DNA of 64,000 nucleotides from Aliarcobacter sp. Lineage in GTDB: Bacteria > Campylobacterota > Campylobacteria > Campylobacterales > Arcobacteraceae. Shown here piece by piece: positions 9,370 to 17,930 of the stretch. Numbering within the stretch: the first letter of the stretch is position 1; the number at the start of each line of letters is the position of its first letter. The position numbers and the translations under genes are program-made. The stretch spans positions 161,636-225,635 of the forward strand of contig JAQTXB010000004.1 of NCBI GenBank assembly GCA_028688995.1, read 5' to 3'. Under the pieces are notes generated by a model. That model made no database searches and was not told the origin of the DNA. It worked only from the letters and a program-made list of their open reading frames with translations.

Positions 9370-11264
9370 GTTTATTTAAACAAGTTTCACTTGTATTGTC
9401 ATTTGTTTTTACAATATTATTTATATTAATTACAGCAGTTTCATTTAAAATCATAAAAGATTCAACAGAAAAATCTTTATATGAAAATGTACAAAATAGT
9501 GTTTCAAGTATTAGTCTATCAATTACAAATTCAGGGACAGATATAAGTTCTATAAAAACAGTTATAAATGCAACTTTTGATAATGGAAATTATGAAAAAA
9601 TAGTATTTAAAGATACAAATGAAGATATAATTTATGAAGTTAAAAAAGAGATAGTTTTAGATGAAAAAGATATTCCATCTTGGTTTATATCTTTAATAAA
9701 TATCGATGAAATATCAGCAAAATCAACTATTTCAAATGGATGGAATATTTTAGGATATATTGAAATATATAATGATAGAACTATTTTTTATCATCAAATA
9801 TACTCTATTTTTTATAATCTGATTTTCTCTTTATTAATTTGTTTTACCTTTTTATTAGTTATTCTTTTTTATCTATTCAAATACATATTAAAACCTCTAA
9901 TATCAATTAAAAAACAAGCAGATGCAGTGATGAAAAATGAGTTTATCATTGAAAAAAAGTTACCTTTTACATCAGAATTTAAATCTGTTACTTTAAGTAT
10001 AAATAGTATGATAAATAAGATTGAGAATATGTTTGAAAATACAAATAATGTTTTAAAATTAAACAAAGAACTTTTATATTTTGATGAAGTAACAAAAATA
10101 AATAATAGAAAATATTTCATTCTAAAAGCAAATGAATATTTAGATAAATATAATCCAAACAATAAGGGTTTTGTAATAATCATATCTTTAAAAGTAGATA
10201 TTTTGAATAAGTTGTTTGGTTATGAAAAAACTAATAATGTTTTATTAAATCTTGTAAATCTTATGAAAGAAGAGTTTCAAAATGATTCAAATTTAGTTGT
10301 AAGAATAAATGGTTCAGAATTTGTTCTTTTACTGCCAAATATGGATGAAATAAAAGTTGAAAAAGAGTTATCAGAATTCATAAATAAAGCTTATACAATT
10401 TTAGAAATAATTAAAGATAAAATGTTTATTGGATTATTTAAATATGAGGCAGAACAAAGTGTTAGTGCTCTTTTAACTAAAATGGATTATGTTATCTCTC
10501 AAGCTAAACTAAATAATGATAAAAAATACTATTTTATTAAAGATATTGATAAATGTATGACAAAAGAAGAGTGGATTAAAATAATTAATATTTCATTGGA
10601 AGAGGATTATTTTAAATTGCTCTATAGAAAAGTATTAGATATAAATTTAAAAGATGTATTACATAAAACTATAAGTTTTGAGTTAAATTATAATCAAGAT
10701 AGTTTTTCATACCAAGGATTTATAGCTCCTATTTTAGAATTAGGAAGATTGAATGAAGTTTATTTATATATTATAGAAAAAGTTCTAAAAAACAATCAAA
10801 ATAAAGATGAAAACATATCTATTCAATTGCCAATATCATTTGTGGAAGATTTAAATAACTATTCAAAACTCAAAGAGTTAGTTGTTTCTTATAAAATATC
10901 AAATAATCAAAATATTATATTTGAAATAGAAGAAGAAGCTTTTAACAAAAATCTTGATAATACGGTTATTTATATAAATTTATTTAAAGAGTTTGGTTTT
11001 AAATTTGCTATATTTAATTTTATAGCAAATAGTGATGATTATACTTACTTAAAAGAGTTAAAACCTCTATATATCAAAGCTTCAAAATATTTCTTATTAG
11101 AATCTAGACAAAGTTTAAGTGTTTTAAAAATATTAACACAATCTTTAGATATAAAACTAATAGCAACTTCAGTAAGTAAGGTTTCGGATATAGAAATCTT
11201 ATTTGAAATAGGAATAGATGCTATTTCTGGCCCAATTATACAAAATCTAATTGAAGAAAACTAA
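9366..11264 (+). CDS. lapD: LapD-like inner-membrane receptor with degenerate GGDEF and EAL domains
   Basis: The 632-residue protein has a transmembrane helix at about 7-29, a periplasmic LapD/MoxY-type domain (30-145), a second helix (146-171), a HAMP region, then GGDEF-like (235-395) and EAL-like (400-632) domains. The GGDEF signature is replaced by NGSEF (315-319), so no cyclase activity is expected. The EAL region reads FELNY where EALLR is usual, and lacks the DDFGTG and catalytic Asp/Glu/Lys motifs. Trp126 in SNGWNILG matches the position of the Trp that contacts LapG in Pseudomonas LapD. The expected role is holding or releasing the neighbouring LapG protease in response to a cytoplasmic signal. 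Whether it still binds c-di-GMP is doubtful, since even the ligand-contacting arginine of EALLR is gone. Confidence 0.78.
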   Translation: MSLFKQVSLVLSFVFTILFILITAVSFKIIKDSTEKSLYENVQNSVSSISLSITNSGTDISSIKTVINATFDNGNYEKIVFKDTNEDIIYEVKKEIVLDEKDIPSWFISLINIDEISAKSTISNGWNILGYIEIYNDRTIFYHQIYSIFYNLIFSLLICFTFLLVILFYLFKYILKPLISIKKQADAVMKNEFIIEKKLPFTSEFKSVTLSINSMINKIENMFENTNNVLKLNKELLYFDEVTKINNRKYFILKANEYLDKYNPNNKGFVIIISLKVDILNKLFGYEKTNNVLLNLVNLMKEEFQNDSNLVVRINGSEFVLLLPNMDEIKVEKELSEFINKAYTILEIIKDKMFIGLFKYEAEQSVSALLTKMDYVISQAKLNNDKKYYFIKDIDKCMTKEEWIKIINISLEEDYFKLLYRKVLDINLKDVLHKTISFELNYNQDSFSYQGFIAPILELGRLNEVYLYIIEKVLKNNQNKDENISIQLPISFVEDLNNYSKLKELVVSYKISNNQNIIFEIEEEAFNKNLDNTVIYINLFKEFGFKFAIFNFIANSDDYTYLKELKPLYIKASKYFLLESRQSLSVLKILTQSLDIKLIATSVSKVSDIEILFEIGIDAISGPIIQNLIEEN

Positions 11265-11296
11265 AAGAGTCTTTAACCTCTTTTTAGTTTTTTTTT
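11259..11296 (+). terminator. Terminator after the lapG-lapD pair
   Basis: An 11-bp stem with one bulged T (11259-11269 with 11278-11289) overlaps the lapD stop codon and is followed by a run of eight T. Confidence 0.75.
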
Positions 11297-11342
11297 AGCT
11301 ATTATAGAATCCTTATTAAATAAATATTTGGATAGATAAAAA

Positions 11343-12377
11343 ATGACTGTTAAAATTACTTTACCCCATGATAACTCTTATGAAATTTTTATAGATGAAT
11401 TATACGAACTATATTTTGATAGAAAGGTTGTGATTATTACAAATCCAACTGTTAGTGGATTTCATTTGGATTATTTAAAAACAAAAATAAAAGCCAAAGA
11501 ACTTAGTGTTTGTACAATTCCAGATGGTGAAGAGTACAAACATATGCAAACAATTGAAGATATGTTAGCTCATTGTTTTACTCACAGACTTGATAGAAAA
11601 TCTCTACTTATTGCTTTTGGTGGTGGTGTTATTGGAGATATGACTGGATTTGCAGCTTCAATTTATCAAAGAGGAATTGATTTTGTTCAAATTCCTACAA
11701 CTTTACTTTCTCAAGTTGATGCAAGTGTTGGTGGAAAAACAGGAATTAACAATAAATTTGGTAAAAATCTAGTTGGTGCATTTCACCAACCAATTGCTGT
11801 TTATATAGACCCAAATTTTCTAAAAACTCTACCAAAAAGAGAGTTTGGAGCAGGAGTTGCTGAAATTGTAAAAATGGCAGTAACTTTTAACAAAGATTTT
11901 TTTGAGTGGCTAGAACAAAACGATTTAAATGATGATAATAACATTAGAATTGCAATTGCTAAATCTGTTCAAACAAAAGCAGATGTAGTTTCGCAGGATG
12001 AAAAAGAGTTAGGAATACGAGCAGCTCTTAATTATGGGCATACTTTTGGACATGTTATTGAAAATGAAACAAACTATGATACATATTTACATGGTGAAGC
12101 TGTGGGAATTGGTATGTGTATGGCAAATGCTTTAGCAGTAAAAATTGGACTTATGAGTAAAGATGAAGAGTTAAGAGTTAAAAATTTATTAGAGAAATAT
12201 GAGATTCCAACAACTTATAAAATTAAAGATGTAGAAGATTTTTATGAGCATTTTTTCTTAGATAAAAAGTCTTTGGATAATAAAATTAAGTTTATTCTTC
12301 CAGTTGGGTTAGGTGATTGTAAAATCACAAATGAAGTTACAAAAGATGATGTTATAGAAATATTAAAAGGTTTTTAA
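11343..12377 (+). CDS. aroB: 3-dehydroquinate synthase
   Basis: AroB converts DAHP to 3-dehydroquinate, the second step of the shikimate pathway, using NAD+ and a divalent metal. The 344-residue length is normal. Clear family motifs are present: the glycine-rich GGGVIGDMTGFAASIYQRG, then IPTTLLSQVDASVGGKTGIN, and metal-ligand segments AAGNYGHTFGH-like (here ALNYGHTFGHVIE) and HGEAVGIGM. It heads a tightly packed run that continues through mscS, mtaB, an FtsH-like ATPase, a bioV-like gene and mog; this order up to the ATPase is conserved in Helicobacter and Campylobacter. A plausible promoter lies after the upstream terminator (TATAGAAT near 11301). Confidence 0.97.
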   Translation: MTVKITLPHDNSYEIFIDELYELYFDRKVVIITNPTVSGFHLDYLKTKIKAKELSVCTIPDGEEYKHMQTIEDMLAHCFTHRLDRKSLLIAFGGGVIGDMTGFAASIYQRGIDFVQIPTTLLSQVDASVGGKTGINNKFGKNLVGAFHQPIAVYIDPNFLKTLPKREFGAGVAEIVKMAVTFNKDFFEWLEQNDLNDDNNIRIAIAKSVQTKADVVSQDEKELGIRAALNYGHTFGHVIENETNYDTYLHGEAVGIGMCMANALAVKIGLMSKDEELRVKNLLEKYEIPTTYKIKDVEDFYEHFFLDKKSLDNKIKFILPVGLGDCKITNEVTKDDVIEILKGF

Positions 12378-12378
12378 A

Positions 12379-14133
12379 TTGATTAAAAAATTAGCATTTA
12401 TATTATGTATTAGTTGCTTTTTATGGGCGGAAAATGCTCCAGATACGACTGTTGCAACAGTTGATAAAAAAGATAAAGCAGAAGTAAAAAAGATTGAACA
12501 AAATATCATAACTGAAAAATATGAAGAGGCTCAAAAAGAGTTAGAATTAAAGAAAAAGCAAGAGCTTCAAGATTTAAAAAGTAAAGAGCAAAATATGCAA
12601 GATATTGCAGAAATAAATACTTTACTTGAAAGTATTGCAAAAATTGAAGCTGAATTAAAAGATAATATTTTATTAAAAAGATATTCAAACTATAGCTCAT
12701 ATAGTAAAATTTCTAATGAATTGGCAGATTTAAAAGATAATTTAAAAAGAAAAACTAATGTTTCAGATGAATTGACTTATCAATTACATAATAAAATTAG
12801 AGTTAAAGAAAATGAATTAGAATTAATAGATGAATATAAAGGTTCACCAATTGGTGGACTTATTAATCCTCCTGAGATTGAAAAATATGAAAATATTACA
12901 AATCCTTTTGGGATAATAAACGCTTTATCTCAAATTAAAAAATTAGAAACAAATAAAAAAACTTTTAAAACATTAGATGCAGATATTGATTATGTGACAA
13001 CAAAACTTGATGAAGAGTTGCGTTTATATTTAGAATTATTTAATTTAGATCAAAAACCTGAATATAAAGAAAAAATTACTTTTTTAGATAAAGAGAAAAA
13101 AGATTTTGCAATGGTTTTGGAAATTGTTACAACAACTGAAGATGTTTATACGAGAAAAATTGAGCAAGTAATATTAGAGATTAAAAATCAAATATCTCAA
13201 CAAGTTCAAAAGATGGTTGTTATTTTTGTAATAATTGTTATTTTATCACTGATAGCATTTTTAGTAAAACTTGCTTTAAAAAGATATTTTTCTCAAAATG
13301 AAAACTACTATATGGTAAATAAAATAATTAATTTTACTTTAGTATTTTTGATTTTGATGGTTATCTTATTTTCATATATTGATAATGTTTCATATCTTGT
13401 AACAATCCTAGGATTTGCATCAGCGGGGATTGCAATTGCCTTAAAAGATTGGTTTATGTCGATTTTTGGTTGGATGGTAATTGTAACATCTGGTTCAATT
13501 CAAGTGGGAGATAGAATTAAAGTTAGTAAAGGAAATGTTGAAACAGTTGGGGATGTTTTAGATATTTCATTATTTAAAATTACAATTAGAGAAGATATTA
13601 CGCTTACTTCATATACAACAAATAGAAGAACAGGAAGAATATTTTTTATTCCAAATAACTACATTTTCTCTGAGTTAATTGCAAACTATACACACTCAGG
13701 TTTAAGAACAGTTTGGGATGGAATTGATATTACAATTACATATGATTCAAATTATAAAAAAGCTCAAAAAATATCTAGAGAAATTTTGAAACACTATTCA
13801 AAAGGTTACACGGATATGACAAGAAAACAGTTGTCAAAAATGAGAAATAAATATCAGTTAAGAGCAACTGGAGTTGAACCTAGAGTTTATACTTTTGTTG
13901 AGCCACATGGTATTGTTATCTCTTCTTGGTATTTGACAAATTCTTATGCAGCTCTTGTATTAAGAAGTACAATAAGTCCTGAAATACTTGATGCTTTTAT
14001 GAAAGAAGATGATATTCATATTGCATATCCTACTTCTCAAATTAATATTAATAGAACAGATAATGCCTATGGGCCAGCAATGAAAAGTAAAAAAGTTCCA
14101 AGAGATTTGGAAGATGAAATTATACAAAGATAA
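12379..14133 (+). CDS. MscS-family mechanosensitive ion channel with a periplasmic coiled-coil region
   Basis: The protein has 584 residues. I accept the TTG start because AAAGG lies 8 nt upstream, inside the end of aroB, and the N-terminus becomes a good signal peptide (cleavage after about residue 17, FLWAENA). Residues 30-270 are charged and helical, likely a periplasmic coiled coil. Three membrane helices follow (about 279-300, 316-335, 338-356); the last, with GFASAGIAIALKDW, is the pore-lining MscS helix, and a cytoplasmic beta domain with QVGDRIKV follows. The family releases solutes on hypo-osmotic shock. It starts one base after aroB and precedes mtaB by 18 bp. Confidence 0.9.
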   Translation: MIKKLAFILCISCFLWAENAPDTTVATVDKKDKAEVKKIEQNIITEKYEEAQKELELKKKQELQDLKSKEQNMQDIAEINTLLESIAKIEAELKDNILLKRYSNYSSYSKISNELADLKDNLKRKTNVSDELTYQLHNKIRVKENELELIDEYKGSPIGGLINPPEIEKYENITNPFGIINALSQIKKLETNKKTFKTLDADIDYVTTKLDEELRLYLELFNLDQKPEYKEKITFLDKEKKDFAMVLEIVTTTEDVYTRKIEQVILEIKNQISQQVQKMVVIFVIIVILSLIAFLVKLALKRYFSQNENYYMVNKIINFTLVFLILMVILFSYIDNVSYLVTILGFASAGIAIALKDWFMSIFGWMVIVTSGSIQVGDRIKVSKGNVETVGDVLDISLFKITIREDITLTSYTTNRRTGRIFFIPNNYIFSELIANYTHSGLRTVWDGIDITITYDSNYKKAQKISREILKHYSKGYTDMTRKQLSKMRNKYQLRATGVEPRVYTFVEPHGIVISSWYLTNSYAALVLRSTISPEILDAFMKEDDIHIAYPTSQININRTDNAYGPAMKSKKVPRDLEDEIIQR

Positions 14134-14151
14134 ATTAGGAAATAGACATTA

Positions 14152-15420
14152 ATGAATTTTTCACAAAACAAACCAAAGGTTTATTTTAAAACTTTTGGTT
14201 GTAGAACAAATGTATTTGATACTCAAGTTATGATGAGTAATTTAAAAGATTTTGAAGTAACACAAAACGAAAAAGATGCTGACGTAGTTGTAATAAACTC
14301 ATGTACAGTTACAAATAGTGCAGATAGTACAGCACGTGGATATATTAGTGGCTTAAAAAAACTTCCAAAAGATCCAAGAGTTGTATTCACAGGTTGTGGA
14401 GTTTGGACAAAAGGTGAAGCCCTTTTTAAAGAAGATAAAGTTGATTCTCTTTTTGGTCACTCTGAAAAAGAGAAAATAAATGAGCTTTTATTAAATGAAA
14501 GTAGATTTTTCCACGCTGGTGATTTAACACATATTGATGAAACAATTGTTGAAGAGTTTGTTGGAAAAAGTAGGGCATTTATAAAAATCCAAGAGGGTTG
14601 TGATTTTAGATGTTCATATTGTATTATCCCTTATGTAAGAGGTGATGCAAGAAGTTATAGCGAAGATAAAATTTTAGAGCAAGTTACAACACTAGCTTCA
14701 AATGGTTTTGGAGAGTTTATTTTAACTGGAACAAATGTTGGAAGTTATGGAAAAAAACAACACACTTCTTTAGCAAAACTTCTTAAAAAAATGGCATTAA
14801 TTAAAGGTGTGAGAAGAATAAGAATGGGAAGCATTGAACCTATTCAAATTGATGATGAGTTTAAAGAGTTAATAAATGAACCATTTATGGCAAAACATCT
14901 TCATATTGCACTTCAACACACTTCAAAAGAGATGTTACAAATAATGAATAGAAGAAATAAAGTTTTATCAGATTTAGAACTTTTTGAGTTTTTAAGCTCT
15001 AATGGATATGCATTAGGAACAGATTTTATTGTTGGACATCCTGGTGAAACTGAGCAGTTGTGGCGTGAAGCTATGGAAAATCTTCATAGATTTCCATTAA
15101 CTCATGTTCATGCCTTTACTTATTCAAAAAGAGATGGAACACCAAGTGCTACTATGAAACCTCAAATAAAAGGTGACATTGCAAAAATAAGATACAATGA
15201 GTTAACAAAAATCATTGAACAAAAAAATTATGATTTTAGAAAAAATAACACTCAAAAATTAGAAGTTTTAATAGAACAAGAAAAAAATGGGAAATATATA
15301 GGTTTCGATCAATTTTTCAATCAAATAGAGATAGATTCACCAGTTGATTTAGTTGGAGATTGGGTTTTTATAGATGATTATGAAGTAAAGGCTGATAAAA
15401 ATGTCGCAAGATTCAAATAA
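14152..15420 (+). CDS. mtaB: tRNA (t6A37) methylthiotransferase MtaB
   Basis: This is a radical-SAM methylthiotransferase of the MiaB/MtaB family, 422 residues. Three N-terminal cysteines of the UPF0004 domain (Cys17, Cys51, Cys82) would hold one 4Fe-4S cluster, and Cys150-x3-Cys154-x2-Cys157 (EGCDFRCSYC) holds the SAM cluster. The family adds a methylthio group to t6A at position 37 of tRNAs decoding ANN codons. MtaB rather than MiaB or RimO is favoured by the overall length, the FGCRTN start and the conserved gene order. The 3' end overlaps the next gene by 20 bp, suggesting coupled translation. Confidence 0.92.
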   Translation: MNFSQNKPKVYFKTFGCRTNVFDTQVMMSNLKDFEVTQNEKDADVVVINSCTVTNSADSTARGYISGLKKLPKDPRVVFTGCGVWTKGEALFKEDKVDSLFGHSEKEKINELLLNESRFFHAGDLTHIDETIVEEFVGKSRAFIKIQEGCDFRCSYCIIPYVRGDARSYSEDKILEQVTTLASNGFGEFILTGTNVGSYGKKQHTSLAKLLKKMALIKGVRRIRMGSIEPIQIDDEFKELINEPFMAKHLHIALQHTSKEMLQIMNRRNKVLSDLELFEFLSSNGYALGTDFIVGHPGETEQLWREAMENLHRFPLTHVHAFTYSKRDGTPSATMKPQIKGDIAKIRYNELTKIIEQKNYDFRKNNTQKLEVLIEQEKNGKYIGFDQFFNQIEIDSPVDLVGDWVFIDDYEVKADKNVARFK

Positions 15421-16876
15421 TAAAAATTTAGAAAAAAATTTTAAATTAATGGCTATGTCAGCAGTTATTCTGTTGATCCTATTTGTATATACTATTTATA
15501 AAAGTGGTACTCATATTGTGGGAAATTCTTATTATATAGGAATTGGATTTTTATTTATTTTGCTTTTTTTAGCTTTGTATTTAAAAATAAAACAAGAAAA
15601 AGTTAAAGCTTTTTTTAATAGAAATAAGAAAAACAAGGAAACAAGTGCTTTTGATAATGAACTTACAAAATCAAAAGCAACAATTTCAAATGAGGATTTA
15701 AATTCAAATATTCAAGCAGTTACTTCAAATGTTACTTTTAAAGATGTTGCTGGAATAAATGAGATAAAAGAGGAACTTGAAGAGGTTGTTGATTTTTTAA
15801 ATAATCCAAAAAAATATCTTGAACAAGGTGTAAAACTTCCTAAAGGTGTTCTATTAGTTGGCCCTCCAGGTGTTGGAAAAACTTTAATTGCAAGGGCAGT
15901 TGCTGGTGAAGCTGATGTTCCATTTTTTTATCAAAGTGGTGCAAGTTTTGTTCAAATATATGTGGGAATGGGTGCTAAAAGAGTTCGAGAACTTTTTGCA
16001 AAAGCAAAACAAAGTGCACCTGCAATTATCTTTATTGATGAAATTGATGCCGTTGGAAAAGCTAGAAGTGGAAAATCAAATGATGAAAGAGAATCAACAT
16101 TAAATGAACTTCTAACACAAATGGATGGATTTGATGGAGATAGTGGAGTTATTGTAATTGCAGCAACAAATAAAATTGAAGTTCTAGATGATGCACTATT
16201 ACGTGCAGGAAGATTTGATAGACGAGTTCATGTGGGACTTCCAAATATAAATGACAGAAAAAAGATTTTAGAATTATATTTAACTGGTAAAAACCATGAA
16301 ATAAATATTGAAAGATTAGTAAATGAAACAGCTGGTTTTAGTTCAGCAACACTAGCTACACTTATAAATGAAGCTTTATTAAATATGATTAAAAATAATA
16401 AAAGAATATTAAATAATGATGATATTTTAATTGCAAAAAACAAACTAGAATTTGGTAAAAAACAATTAAAAATCTTAGATAATAGACAAAAAGAGATTTT
16501 ATCTATTTATCAAGCTTCTAAAGCATTTATTTCAAAAACAAAAGTTGCTTTATTTGATGAAAGTGTTCAAAAACTCAACTCTACATATCCATCTTATGCT
16601 GAATTATGCGAAAATATTAGAAGAGATTTAGCTGGATTCATTGGTGTTGAAGTTATAGAAAAAGAGAAATATGCAATAAATCATGAAGATTTAGAATCTG
16701 CTTCAAAAACAGCACATGACATTGTAAATAAATATAAAATGGCAAATTCAGTTGAAGAGTTATTAACAGATATTAAAAATAATTTAAGAAGTGAATTATC
16801 ACAAAATTCTCAAGAGATAAATAGATTAAAGAATATTATGATTAAAAATGAAGTGATTACAAAAGATGACATTTAA
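15401..16876 (+). CDS. FtsH-like membrane AAA+ ATPase without the protease active site
   Basis: The 491-residue protein has two membrane helices (about 16-34 and 44-63) and an AAA domain with Walker A GPPGVGKT (154-161), Walker B IIFIDE (209-214), an FtsH-like pore segment FVQIYVG and a second region of homology ATNKIEVLDDALLRAGRFDRR. The C-terminal part is shorter than in FtsH (usually about 640 residues). The zinc-binding HEAGH site is replaced by IYQASK near residue 370, so both histidines and the glutamate are missing. It probably remodels or extracts membrane proteins without cutting them. It lies in the conserved aroB cluster, so the loss is likely ancestral rather than recent decay. 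It overlaps the next gene by 11 bp. Confidence 0.85.
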   Translation: MSQDSNNKNLEKNFKLMAMSAVILLILFVYTIYKSGTHIVGNSYYIGIGFLFILLFLALYLKIKQEKVKAFFNRNKKNKETSAFDNELTKSKATISNEDLNSNIQAVTSNVTFKDVAGINEIKEELEEVVDFLNNPKKYLEQGVKLPKGVLLVGPPGVGKTLIARAVAGEADVPFFYQSGASFVQIYVGMGAKRVRELFAKAKQSAPAIIFIDEIDAVGKARSGKSNDERESTLNELLTQMDGFDGDSGVIVIAATNKIEVLDDALLRAGRFDRRVHVGLPNINDRKKILELYLTGKNHEINIERLVNETAGFSSATLATLINEALLNMIKNNKRILNNDDILIAKNKLEFGKKQLKILDNRQKEILSIYQASKAFISKTKVALFDESVQKLNSTYPSYAELCENIRRDLAGFIGVEVIEKEKYAINHEDLESASKTAHDIVNKYKMANSVEELLTDIKNNLRSELSQNSQEINRLKNIMIKNEVITKDDI

Positions 16877-17381
16877 GAGATATTTTTCTGGTTTTTGTTT
16901 TAAAAATGAATCGGAACTTTTTGATGAATATCTAATAAGTAATGATTTCACAATTTCTGGTTTTTCTTATGGTGCTATAAAAGCTTTTGAAGAGGCTTTA
17001 TCTACAACAAAAAGGGTTGATAAACTTCAACTCTTTTCTCCTGCTTTTTTCCAAAATTTTGATGATAAATTTAAAAGAACTCAACTTATGTATTTTAAAA
17101 AAGATGCTAATGCTTATTGTCAAAATTTTTTAGCAAATGTTATTTATCCTTTACAAACAGATATTTCAAAATATTTTGAATTAGGAACAATAGAGCAATT
17201 AGAAGAACTTTTAAACTACAAATGGAGTGAAAAAAAACTTCAAAGTTTAGTAGATAGGGGAACAAAAATAGAAGTATATTTAGGTGGAGTTGATAAAATA
17301 ATTGATGCTTCTATTACAAGAGATTTTTTTAAGAACTTTGCAACAGTCTATTATATAAAAGAAAAGGGACATTTATTATGA
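16866..17381 (+). CDS. bioV: Alpha/beta-hydrolase, likely pimeloyl-ACP methyl ester esterase BioV
   Basis: The 171-residue protein is a minimal alpha/beta hydrolase. The nucleophile elbow GFSYG puts the serine at residue 34, a candidate acid lies in GGVDKIID, and the catalytic histidine would be His169 in the C-terminal EKGHLL. BioV of Helicobacter removes the methyl group from pimeloyl-ACP methyl ester, the last step of pimelate synthesis for biotin; small size and sequence style match that family. No other biotin gene is in the window. It overlaps the ATPase gene upstream and mog downstream (ATGA), so it is inside the same transcript. Another small esterase role cannot be excluded. Confidence 0.65.
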   Translation: MTFKRYFSGFCFKNESELFDEYLISNDFTISGFSYGAIKAFEEALSTTKRVDKLQLFSPAFFQNFDDKFKRTQLMYFKKDANAYCQNFLANVIYPLQTDISKYFELGTIEQLEELLNYKWSEKKLQSLVDRGTKIEVYLGGVDKIIDASITRDFFKNFATVYYIKEKGHLL

Positions 17382-17914
17382 GTGAAAAAATAGCAAAAAT
17401 AGGAATAGTAACAGCTTCAGATAGAGCAAGTAGAGGAGAATATGAAGATTTATCTGGACAAGCTATTATTAATACACTAAATAGCTACCTAAGTTCATCT
17501 TGGGAGCCAGTTTATAGATGTATTGAAGATGATAGAGTTACTATTGAAAATACACTAAAAGATTTAGTTGATAATGAAAAGTGTTGTTTAGTTGTAACAA
17601 CTGGCGGAACTGGACCTGCTTTGCGAGATGTAACACCAGAGGCCACAGAAGCTGTATGTGATAGAATGATGCCAGGTTTTGGAGAATTAATGAGAGCTGA
17701 ATCATTAAAGTTTGTACCAACTGCAATTTTATCACGCCAAACAGCAGGATTAAGAGGTTCTTCTCTTATTGTAAATCTTCCTGGAAAACCAAAATCAATC
17801 AAAGAGTGTTTAGATGCTGTATTTCCAGCAATTCCATATTGTATTGATTTAATGGAAGGACCATTTTTGGTTTGTAATGAAGATGTTATCAAAGCATTTA
17901 GACCAAAAAAATAA
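17378..17914 (+). CDS. mog: Molybdopterin adenylyltransferase (Mog/MoaB family)
   Basis: The 178-residue protein carries the MoCF domain signature TTGGTGPALRDVTPEAT and the second conserved block LPGKPKSIKECLDAVFPAIPYC. Mog adenylates molybdopterin with ATP before molybdate insertion, in molybdenum cofactor biosynthesis in the cytoplasm. The start overlaps the preceding stop by 4 bp, and the gene precedes an anion transporter by 16 bp. The linkage to the transporter could hint at oxyanion uptake, but DASS transporters normally move carboxylates, so this is only a guess. Confidence 0.93.
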   Translation: MSEKIAKIGIVTASDRASRGEYEDLSGQAIINTLNSYLSSSWEPVYRCIEDDRVTIENTLKDLVDNEKCCLVVTTGGTGPALRDVTPEATEAVCDRMMPGFGELMRAESLKFVPTAILSRQTAGLRGSSLIVNLPGKPKSIKECLDAVFPAIPYCIDLMEGPFLVCNEDVIKAFRPKK

Positions 17915-17930
17915 TATATAAAGGCTAATT

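Noticed and set aside
17512-17892. 126-codon open frame antisense to mog
   Set aside because: It is a mirror of the conserved mog frame, has no ribosome-binding site and resembles no family.
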